5,158 nt of DNA. Source: an uncultured Ruminococcus sp. (GTDB lineage: Bacteria; Bacillota; Clostridia; Oscillospirales; Ruminococcaceae). The position numbers were made by a program, and so were the translations under genes. Shown one piece after another: positions 1 to 5,158 of this stretch; position 1 is the first letter of the stretch, and each line of letters opens with the position of its first letter. A model generated the notes under the pieces. The model had not been told where the DNA came from. It was given only the letters and a program-made list of their open reading frames with translations, and did no database searches. The stretch spans positions 1 through 5,158 of the forward strand of contig CAMCMW010000153.1 in the NCBI GenBank assembly GCA_945876155.1, given 5' to 3'.

Positions 1-1140
1 GTAGTTCAGAAGAATATCATCCACCAGAGCTTTTTTTCCGTCAGCAAAACCGCTTCCCGTATCGCAGACGCAAAGTTCAAGATTACTGTCAGGTGTTTTC
101 TGTGCGGAAACAGTAATGCTGCCCCGATAGCCCATGTTTTTCAGACCATGCAGAAGACTGTTTTCCACGATAGGCTGTAAAATAAAGTTAGGTACCTGAA
201 CATCATCAAATTCCGGGTCAATATCATAGTTGTAGTTCAGTTCAGGATAGCGGAAACACATCAGTTCCATGTACGCTTCAAGCAGCTGAATTTCATCATC
301 AAGAGCAACCATAGGGCAGTTTACCTTGATACTCATACGGAAGAAATCAGAAAGTTTCATAAGAAGACCGGCGACTTTTTTGTCACCGTTAAGCTGAGCC
401 TGAATACGTATAGTATCAAGGGTATTGTAAAGAAAATGCGGATTCACCTGACTTTTCAGGTAAAGCATTGACATTTTTTGTTCAGTAAGTTCGGCACGAA
501 GTATATCCGGATTTTCAAGAATAAGATAGAAAGTGAGGGTAATGAGAGTTATTCCCATTCCGCTGATAAGCCATGTCGGGTTGAAAGCCTGAAGTGTTGT
601 AATAACGAGTTCAACAATTGAGGCTATTATGATTGCTGTTTTTTTCTTTTTCTGTATGCTTTTCCAGTTCACAAGCAAAAGACCTGTTCCCAGTAAAAAG
701 TAAACTGCAACGCTGATATAGCAAAAAATTACGTGAATACCGTCCGAATAGTTTCCGTCAGGAGTGACAGCATAGTGAACAGGGAGAAAAATATTTTCAA
801 GTTCAGCTGTAAAGAAGTATATTCTTGCCGCAGTGTTAAGACGGTAAAACTTTCCGGTTTCCTCCTCGACCAGATATGCTATGTACTGATAAAACAGAAA
901 AAAAATCAGTATCATTGTTCCGATAAACAGACGGTGAAGTATGTTATTGAGAAGCTGCGGTACAGTTTCAAGATGGTTTACGGTATAGACAGTTATCCCG
1001 TCTAAAATAAGGTGTACCATAGTTACCACCAGCAGTACAGAAAAAGTATAGTGCAGAGGGGTACGTCTTTTTTCAGCGGAAAAGTATATGTAGGCTATAA
1101 AAGCTAAAACAAGAAACAGTGCTATTTCCATTCTTATCAT
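1..1140 (-). CDS. LytS/YesM-family sensor histidine kinase, C-terminus cut by window edge
   Basis: Reading leftward from the ATG at 1140, the frame stays open for 380 codons to base 1, so the gene is partial. Residues 1-210 are a multi-pass membrane domain: clear hydrophobic segments lie near 4-21, 31-52, 68-91, 134-158, 168-184 and 189-208, with a weaker one near 104-121. There is no obvious large extracellular ligand domain and no HAMP linker. The kinase part follows directly: the phospho-acceptor motif QVNPHFLYN has its His at 235, the N box LQPIVENSLLHGL spans 321-333, and a G box CDTGSGF spans 359-365. This is the His_kinase plus HATPase_c arrangement of the LytS/YesM family, which phosphorylates a LytTR- or AraC-type response regulator. 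Perhaps 50-70 residues, including the second glycine box, are missing. The start is supported by AAAGGAG at 1152-1158, 11 nt upstream. The gene is divergent from the alpha-glucosidase operon, so it may regulate it (inference). The cognate regulator is not in the window. Confidence 0.93.
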   Translation of the reverse strand, partial: MIRMEIALFLVLAFIAYIYFSAEKRRTPLHYTFSVLLVVTMVHLILDGITVYTVNHLETVPQLLNNILHRLFIGTMILIFFLFYQYIAYLVEEETGKFYRLNTAARIYFFTAELENIFLPVHYAVTPDGNYSDGIHVIFCYISVAVYFLLGTGLLLVNWKSIQKKKKTAIIIASIVELVITTLQAFNPTWLISGMGITLITLTFYLILENPDILRAELTEQKMSMLYLKSQVNPHFLYNTLDTIRIQAQLNGDKKVAGLLMKLSDFFRMSIKVNCPMVALDDEIQLLEAYMELMCFRYPELNYNYDIDPEFDDVQVPNFILQPIVENSLLHGLKNMGYRGSITVSAQKTPDSNLELCVCDTGSGFADGKKALVDDILLNY

Positions 1141-1173
1141 AGTGTATAATGCTCCTTTAATAAAATCATTTTC

Positions 1174-1202
1174 AGTATAGCATAAAACAAGATATTTTTC
1201 AA
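1174..1202 (-). promoter_or_regulatory. Sigma-A promoter of the histidine kinase gene
   Basis: On the minus strand the -35 box TTGAAA (1197-1202) is followed by a 17-nt spacer and the -10 box TATACT (1174-1179). The spacer ends in TGC, giving an extended -10 (TGN). Transcription would start near 1167, leaving a leader of roughly 27 nt that contains the kinase ribosome binding site. Call made by eye from consensus; no transcript data. Confidence 0.8.
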
Positions 1203-1223
1203 CTTTTTTACAAAGGAAGAACG

Positions 1224-1252
1224 TTGACATTTTCTATGTATTGTGATATGAT
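1224..1252 (+). promoter_or_regulatory. Sigma-A promoter of the alpha-glucosidase/MFS operon
   Basis: A perfect -35 box TTGACA (1224-1229) is followed by a 17-nt spacer and the -10 box TATGAT (1247-1252). TGA just before the -10 makes it an extended -10 promoter. Transcription would start near 1259, giving a leader of about 80 nt before the ATG at 1339. The -35 box is separated from the kinase -35 box by only 21 bp (1203-1223), so the two promoters are back to back and a regulator bound between them could affect both. Such a strong core promoter suggests control by repression, or high basal expression (inference). Confidence 0.85.
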
Positions 1253-1264
1253 TATGAAAAAATT

Positions 1265-1283
1265 ATAGTAAACCTGTTTGTAT
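1265..1283 (+). promoter_or_regulatory. Possible operator: imperfect palindrome just downstream of the operon start
   Basis: The core AAACCTGTTT (1270-1279) is a 4+4 inverted repeat about a central CT, with looser symmetry outside it (ATA on the left, TAT on the right, allowing a one-base bulge). It lies about 10-20 nt downstream of the predicted transcription start, where a bound repressor could block the polymerase. The shape resembles LacI-family operators of the AAAC-NN-GTTT type, but no regulator of that family is in the window. The assignment is weak and rests on shape and position only. Confidence 0.3.
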
Positions 1284-1302
1284 GCCTTCTGTTATCGGAG
1301 GC
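1284..1302 (+). other. Small hairpin in the leader of the alpha-glucosidase mRNA
   Basis: GCCTTC (1284-1289) can pair with GGAGGC (1297-1302), with one G-U pair, around a 7-nt loop. No U-tract follows, so it is not an attenuator by itself. It sits between the predicted transcription start and the ribosome binding site at 1325-1331 and does not cover the latter. It may be incidental. Confidence 0.25.
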
Positions 1303-1338
1303 TGTTTTGCTGGAATAAAACCGGAAGGAAGTTAAGTT

Positions 1339-3321
1339 ATGATAAAGAAGTACATTTACGGGAATCCGTTTCCTACAGAGGCAGTTGTAAAGGAGATTAA
1401 AGTTTCTGAGGACAAAATGCCGTTTTTTGAAACGGACGGCAGAGGCAGATTCACTTTTAACCTTGCAGAACATGATATTGTATACGGTTTAGGTGAACAG
1501 ATACGAGGTATCAATAAAAGGGGCTGGCAGTATGTAAGCTGGAATTATGACAATCCCAATCACCATGAGGATACACGTTCACTTTACGGTGCGCATAATT
1601 TCATTATTGTAAGCGGAAAAGAAACATTCGGAGCATTCTTCGACTGTGCCGGAAAAATTGAGTTTGACATCGGGTATACTCAAAGAAGTGAAATGAAAAT
1701 CACAGCAGCCGGAAATGACCTTTCTGTATATATTATTACCGGAGAAAATGAAAAGGACATTGTAAAACAATTCCGCAATATAATCGGAAGAAGTTACGTT
1801 CCCCCGCTTTGGGCATTTGGTTACGGTCAGAGCAGATGGGGATACAGAAACGAAGATGATATCCGTGAGGTTGCAAAGCAGTACAAAGCAGCCGGCATTC
1901 CGATTGACAGTATTTATCTGGATATTGACTATATGGAACGCTATAAGGATTTTACTGTTGACAGTGAGAGATTTCCGGACTTAAAAAAGCTTGCAGACGA
2001 CATGAAAACACAGGGGATTCACCTTGTACCGATTATTGATGCCGGAGTTAAAATCGAGGAAGGTTATGACGTTTACGAAGAAGGAGTACAGCACAATTAC
2101 TTCTGTAAGAATGCAGAGGGTGAAGACTTTGTAGGAGCAGTGTGGCCCGGACGGGTACATTTTCCGGACTTTTTACAGCCGGAGGCAAGGAAGTGGTTCG
2201 GCAGAAAGTATTCTGTTCTGACGGATATGGGTATAGAGGGATTCTGGAATGACATGAACGAGCCGGCAATTTTCTATACTGAGGACAGACTTGCGGACAC
2301 CTGTGCTGAGATTGAGAAACTTACTTCCGGAAATATGGGTATAAACGAGTATTTCACGTTTACCGGAATGGTTGCCGGACTTAACGGAAACACTGGCGAT
2401 TATGACAAGTTTTACCACAACATAAACGGTAAGATGGTAAAGCACAGTGATGTTCACAACCTTTACGGTATGAATATGACACGTTCAGCATTTGAGGCAT
2501 TGCAGGAGATATGCCCTGAAAAGAGAACGCTGTTTTTCTCACGTTCATCATATATCGGTGCGCACCGATACGGTGGTATCTGGCAGGGTGACAATAAATC
2601 ATGGTGGTCCCATATACTCCAGTCGATGCAGCAGCTGCCGGCACTGAATATGGCTGGCTTTCTGTTTACTGGTTCAGACACAGGCGGATTCGGCTGTGAT
2701 GTTACTGAAGATTTAATGCTGAGGTGGTTGCAGTACTCGTTGTTTACTCCCCTTTTCCGTAATCATTCAGCAGACGGCACACGAAGACAGGAACTTTACA
2801 GGTTTGATAATGTCAGTGCAGCCGCCGAGATGATAAAGATTCGTTACAGCCTTATTCCATATCTTTACAGTGAGTATCTCAAAGCTGTACTCAATGATGA
2901 AATGATGTTTAAGCCACTTGCGTTTGACTTTTCTGATGATGATATGGCGAAACAGGTTGAGGACCAGCTCTTGCTTGGAAATGAGCTGATGATTGCACCA
3001 GTATATAAGCAGAATGCCCGTGGACGATATGTATATCTGCCGGAGGAGATGATGATGGTGAGAATGAAGTCACGCAATGACTTTCAGACCCAAATTCTCG
3101 AAAAAGGACATCATTATATAAATTCTGAACTTGATGAACTGGTTTTCTTTATACGTAATAAAAAGGCAATACCCTTTGACCGTACTGCTGAAAGTACAGA
3201 AAATACAGATATAAGTCAGCCTGAACTTCTGGGTTATCCGGATAGTTCCTATGTTATGTATTCGGATAACGGCATTTCTCCGAAACCCGAGGACAGCCTT
3301 AAAGTTACGGCTTTACACTAA
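1339..3321 (+). CDS. GH31 alpha-glucosidase (isomaltase-like), cytoplasmic
   Basis: The 660-residue protein is a full-length glycoside hydrolase family 31 enzyme, a retaining exo-acting alpha-glucosidase releasing glucose from non-reducing ends. Residues about 20-150 form the N-terminal beta-sandwich and about 155-510 the catalytic barrel, followed by a short C-terminal beta region. The catalytic nucleophile is Asp305 in GFWNDMNEP (301-309), and the acid/base is Asp418 in IWQGDN (414-419). Substrate-binding motifs include SRWGYR (165-170), LDIDYM (194-199), SRSSYIGAHRYGG (401-413) and the RNHSADGTRRQE stretch (474-485). Length and motif spacing closely match the R. obeum enzyme Ro-alphaG1, about 663 residues, whose nucleophile I recall as Asp307. 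There is no signal peptide, so it acts on imported sugar. The start is set by AAGGAAG at 1325-1331, 7 nt upstream. An MFS gene follows after 19 nt, suggesting an uptake-and-hydrolysis operon. Exact linkage preference (alpha-1,6 versus alpha-1,4, or xyloside) is not proven by the sequence. Confidence 0.95.
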   Translation: MIKKYIYGNPFPTEAVVKEIKVSEDKMPFFETDGRGRFTFNLAEHDIVYGLGEQIRGINKRGWQYVSWNYDNPNHHEDTRSLYGAHNFIIVSGKETFGAFFDCAGKIEFDIGYTQRSEMKITAAGNDLSVYIITGENEKDIVKQFRNIIGRSYVPPLWAFGYGQSRWGYRNEDDIREVAKQYKAAGIPIDSIYLDIDYMERYKDFTVDSERFPDLKKLADDMKTQGIHLVPIIDAGVKIEEGYDVYEEGVQHNYFCKNAEGEDFVGAVWPGRVHFPDFLQPEARKWFGRKYSVLTDMGIEGFWNDMNEPAIFYTEDRLADTCAEIEKLTSGNMGINEYFTFTGMVAGLNGNTGDYDKFYHNINGKMVKHSDVHNLYGMNMTRSAFEALQEICPEKRTLFFSRSSYIGAHRYGGIWQGDNKSWWSHILQSMQQLPALNMAGFLFTGSDTGGFGCDVTEDLMLRWLQYSLFTPLFRNHSADGTRRQELYRFDNVSAAAEMIKIRYSLIPYLYSEYLKAVLNDEMMFKPLAFDFSDDDMAKQVEDQLLLGNELMIAPVYKQNARGRYVYLPEEMMMVRMKSRNDFQTQILEKGHHYINSELDELVFFIRNKKAIPFDRTAESTENTDISQPELLGYPDSSYVMYSDNGISPKPEDSLKVTALH

Positions 3322-3340
3322 GATATGAAAGAGGGATAAA

Positions 3341-4492
3341 ATGTATTTATTGCTGTTAGCAGTCATATACCTTGCTTTTATAAGCCTTGGACTGCCTGAT
3401 TCTTTGCTTGGAAGTGCATGGCCTGTAATTCGTGCCGAGTTTGATGTTCCGTTATCCTACATGGGATTTATTTCGATGATTATTTCCGGAGGGACAATTA
3501 TTTCCGGACTGATGTCGGAACGTCTTACAAAGAAAACAGGTACAAGGACTGTAACGATCGTAAGTGTTTTACTTACTGCCGTTGCCCTGTTCGGATTTTC
3601 AACGGCGACTGAGTTTTATCATATGTGCTTATGGGGAATACCTTACGGACTTGGAGCAGGAGCAATTGACGCTGCACTGAACAATTATGTTGCATTGCAT
3701 TACAATTCAAGGCACATGAGCTGGCTGCATTGTTTCTGGGGTGTTGGAACGATAATCAGCCCGTATATTATGAGTTACGCACTTACCCATACTGTATGGA
3801 AAAACGGTTATAGTATGGTATCGTATTTACAGTTTGGAATAGCGGCTGTCCTGCTGATTACACTGCCGTTGTGGAAGGTCAATAAATCAGCTGGTACACA
3901 GGAGAACAGTACCGGGGTACTTGGTATAAAAGGTGCATTAAAAATAAAAGGCGTACCATATCTGCTTATAGGATTTCTGTCATACTGTGCGGCAGAAGCC
4001 ACAACAATGTTATGGGCAAGCAGTTATCTTGAAGGAACAAGGGGAATATCGAAGGAGAAAGCGGCTGCATTTGGTTCACTTTTCTTTATCGGTATTACTG
4101 CAGGAAGATTTCTGTCCGGCTTTATATCGGACAAGCTTGGCGACAATAAAATGATACGTCTTGGCACAGCAATTGCGCTGACTGGTGTTGTCTGCATTTC
4201 GATTCCGTCAGGAGTTATTTCAATGGCTGGATTTGTCATAATCGGACTTGGCTGTGCGCCTGTATATCCGTGCATTATTCACTCCACTCCCAAAAACTTT
4301 GGAGCAGAAAATTCACAGGGTATAATTGGAATACAGATGGCAAGTGCGTATGTCGGGTCAACGTTTATGCCGCCGCTTTTCGGACTGATTGCAAATCATG
4401 CAAGTCTGAAAGTCTTGCCGGTTTATCTTTCATTCTTTCTGATTTTACTGCTTGTTATGATTTCAAAAACTGAAAAAGCGTGTAACAGTTAA
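3341..4492 (+). CDS. MFS transporter, probable sugar permease
   Basis: The 383-residue, strongly hydrophobic protein has about 12 predicted membrane helices, near 2-18, 40-57, 71-88, 93-115, 130-150, 160-178, 205-228, 241-260, 271-288, 292-310, 325-348 and 355-375. The cytoplasmic loop between helices 2 and 3 carries a degenerate MFS motif A (GLMSERLTKKTGTR, 56-69), and its second-half counterpart is GFISDKLGDNK (260-270). A charged loop near 180-200 separates the two six-helix halves. The N-terminal GLPDSLLGSAWP (17-28) and the acidic residue in GAGAIDAALNNY (105-116) are typical of a Clostridia group I would place near FucP/MFSD4-like permeases (family placement tentative). It starts 19 nt after the alpha-glucosidase stop, with AAGAGGG at 3329-3335 five nt upstream, so the two genes are probably co-transcribed. 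The likely role is proton-coupled import of the glucoside cleaved by the partner enzyme, or export of a product. Substrate is inferred from context only. Confidence 0.9.
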   Translation: MYLLLLAVIYLAFISLGLPDSLLGSAWPVIRAEFDVPLSYMGFISMIISGGTIISGLMSERLTKKTGTRTVTIVSVLLTAVALFGFSTATEFYHMCLWGIPYGLGAGAIDAALNNYVALHYNSRHMSWLHCFWGVGTIISPYIMSYALTHTVWKNGYSMVSYLQFGIAAVLLITLPLWKVNKSAGTQENSTGVLGIKGALKIKGVPYLLIGFLSYCAAEATTMLWASSYLEGTRGISKEKAAAFGSLFFIGITAGRFLSGFISDKLGDNKMIRLGTAIALTGVVCISIPSGVISMAGFVIIGLGCAPVYPCIIHSTPKNFGAENSQGIIGIQMASAYVGSTFMPPLFGLIANHASLKVLPVYLSFFLILLLVMISKTEKACNS

Positions 4493-4539
4493 AAGGGCAG
4501 ATGCAGGGGTGGTTGGCTTATTCTCATACCATTAAAAAT

Positions 4540-4577
4540 CAGGGTTGCTGTACCTTTACACTGATACAGCAACCCTG
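4540..4577 (-). terminator. Rho-independent terminator, best oriented for the minus-strand surface-protein gene
   Basis: A perfect 13-bp stem, CAGGGTTGCTGTA (4540-4552) with TACAGCAACCCTG (4565-4577), encloses a 12-nt loop. Read on the minus strand it is followed by ATTTTT, a U-tract, which makes it an intrinsic terminator about 140 nt beyond the surface-protein stop codon. On the plus strand no U-tract follows, so for the MFS transcript it would act mainly as a 3' hairpin. Confidence 0.85.
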
Positions 4578-4611
4578 CTAAATCTGAAAACATGATAATG
4601 AATTTATGAGA

Positions 4612-4648
4612 TATAGTGAATGCAAAAAATAATTTTGCGTTCACTATA
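4612..4648 (+). terminator. Hairpin with T-rich tail, probable terminator of the alpha-glucosidase/MFS operon
   Basis: A 16-bp stem pairs 4612-4627 with 4633-4648 around the loop AATAA, with one T-G pair. The outer arms are TATAGTGAA and TTCACTATA. On the plus strand it is followed by AATTATTTATTTTATT, a broken T-tract, so termination near 4660 is plausible. The stem is AT-rich and weaker than a typical intrinsic terminator. It resembles the palindrome at 4681-4713 in sequence and may instead be a copy of a dispersed repeat. Confidence 0.5.
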
Positions 4649-4717
4649 ATTATTTATTTTATTGCCTTGCAAATCCGCTAATAGTAAACTAAAAAATTAT
4701 TTTCGTTTACTATAATT
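4613..4717. repeat. Two related palindromes, 68 bp apart
   Basis: The palindrome starting at 4613 (ATAGTGAATGCAAAA arm) and the one starting at 4681 (ATAGTAAAC arm, partner GTTTACTAT at 4705-4713) are similar along their length, including the A-rich left arm, the central ATAA/TTAT, the TTTT-C/G-GTT step and the shared right flank ACTATAATT. The second one ends 3 bp from the surface-protein stop codon at 4717-4719 and lacks a T-tract on the minus strand. They look like diverged copies of one short palindromic element of unknown origin. Confidence 0.45.
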
Positions 4718-5158
4718 TATCGCTTTTTAGGTTTCATAATAAATGCTGCTGAGCCAAGCACTCCTGTTGCCATAAGGATAAACCAGAAAATTGATATATC
4801 ACTGTCACCAGTTTTAGGTGAACCTATATGATTTCCACCTTCTGAAATTCCTGTATTACTACCGGAAACAATTGTTGTTGAACTGTTTTTAGCAGCTTCA
4901 GATTCATAACTTGTTTCGGTTACGGTTCTGAATCTGTTATTATTAAGAACAGCTGTAGGATTTACTGTAGTTGTAACCATTGTTGATTCTGTTGTACTTG
5001 TAACTGGTACTGTAGTTGTTGTCACAGTGGTTGTTTCTGTTGTACTTGTAACTGGTACTGTAGTTATCGTCACAGGTACAGTTGTTGTAACCGTGGTTGA
5101 CTTTGTTGTACTTGTAACCGGAATTGTGGTTGTTGTCACTGGTACAGTTGTTGTAACC
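4717..5158 (-). CDS. Sortase-anchored cell-surface protein with Thr-rich stalk, 3' fragment
   Basis: The minus-strand frame is open from the right edge to the TAA at 4717-4719, giving the last 146 residues; the N-terminus lies outside the window. A GTG at 5137-5139 is in frame but is a Val codon inside the repeat region, not a start. About the first 67 visible residues are almost only Thr, Val, Pro and Ser, in repeats such as VPVTSTTE and TVTTT, typical of an extended wall-spanning stalk that could be O-glycosylated. A less repetitive linker follows. The end is a cell-wall sorting signal: SPKTGD (encoded at 4804-4821), a hydrophobic helix (ISIFWFILMATGVLGSAAFIM) and the basic tail KPKKR. A sortase would cut between Thr and Gly and link the protein to peptidoglycan. 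The first motif position is Ser instead of the usual Leu. The functional head (adhesin, enzyme, scaffoldin or other) cannot be told from this piece. It is convergent with the MFS gene. Confidence 0.9.
   Translation of the reverse strand, partial: VTTTVPVTTTTIPVTSTTKSTTVTTTVPVTITTVPVTSTTETTTVTTTTVPVTSTTESTMVTTTVNPTAVLNNNRFRTVTETSYESEAAKNSSTTIVSGSNTGISEGGNHIGSPKTGDSDISIFWFILMATGVLGSAAFIMKPKKR
4957..5158 (-). repeat. Degenerate tandem repeats encoding the Thr-rich stalk
   Basis: A 30-bp segment is exactly repeated at 4988-5017 and 5036-5065 (48-bp, 16-codon offset), and a diverged copy starts near 5102 (66-bp, 22-codon offset). All offsets are multiples of three, so the reading frame is kept. 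Each unit encodes a form of VPVTSTT(E/K)(S/T)T followed by a TVTTT stretch. The array runs off the right window edge, so its full copy number is unknown. Confidence 0.85.

Noticed and set aside
733..1005. Open frame of 90 codons on the plus strand
   Set aside because: It lies wholly inside the histidine kinase gene on the opposite strand, has no ribosome binding site, and its translation shows no domain-like pattern.
1216..1229. Possible CcpA cre site overlapping the operon -35 box
   Set aside because: Only the half around ACGTTGACA fits the cre consensus; at least three conserved positions in the left half do not match.
1259..1338. Riboswitch or attenuator in the alpha-glucosidase leader
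   Set aside because: The leader is about 80 nt, has only small stems, lacks a terminator-like hairpin with U-tract, and matches no riboswitch core I recognise.
1252..1473. Minus-strand open frame of 73 codons overlapping the operon promoter and the start of the GH31 gene
   Set aside because: It is antisense to a clear GH31 coding region and to its promoter, with no protein-like features of its own.
4270..4473. Plus-strand open frame of 67 codons inside the MFS gene
   Set aside because: It is an out-of-frame shadow; the MFS frame encodes helices 11 and 12 across the same stretch.
5137..5139. GTG as start codon of the surface-protein frame
   Set aside because: The same frame continues upstream to the window edge with the same Thr/Val/Pro repeat, there is no ribosome binding site, and no signal peptide follows it.
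1..5158. CRISPR array, tRNA, rRNA, transposase or phage genes
   Set aside because: No regular spacer-repeat array, no tRNA-like cloverleaf and no transposase or phage-like coding frame was seen on either strand; the only repeats are the coding Thr-rich units and the 3' palindromes.

Overview
The window looks like a piece of a low-to-moderate GC Gram-positive genome, most likely a gut-type Clostridia member close to Ruminococcus/Blautia. The supporting signs are strong AAGGAG-type ribosome binding sites, sigma-A promoters with extended -10 boxes, a GH31 alpha-glucosidase of the Ruminococcus obeum Ro-alphaG1 type, and a surface protein ending in an SPKTG sortase signal after a threonine-rich stalk. 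The taxonomic call is inference from protein style only.

Layout. Positions 1-1140 (minus strand) carry a LytS/YesM-type membrane sensor histidine kinase. It is open to the left window edge, so its last part is missing. Positions 1141-1338 are a divergent control region with two back-to-back, near-consensus promoters, one for the kinase and one for the plus-strand operon. Positions 1339-3321 encode a cytoplasmic GH31 alpha-glucosidase and 3341-4492 an MFS transporter; they are 19 nt apart and probably one operon. Positions 4493-4716 are a convergent 3' region with one strong hairpin terminator for the minus strand, one hairpin likely serving the plus strand, and a second, related palindrome. 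Positions 4717-5158 (minus strand) are the 3' end of a wall-anchored surface protein whose N-terminus lies beyond the right edge.

How the genes may work together (inference). The MFS protein would import a small alpha-glucoside, such as isomaltose or a related short oligosaccharide, and the GH31 enzyme would split it to glucose in the cytoplasm. The divergent kinase, with a response regulator presumably encoded beyond the left edge, could sense a signal and control this operon. The surface protein is transcribed toward the operon from the other side and need not be functionally linked to it.

I see no evidence for a wholly new system. The points most worth a second look are the multi-pass sensor kinase beside a two-gene alpha-glucoside module, the specificity-determining Trp of the GH31 enzyme, the non-canonical SPKTG anchor with its repeat-rich stalk, and a small palindrome family in the 3' region that shares 14 nt with the operon leader.
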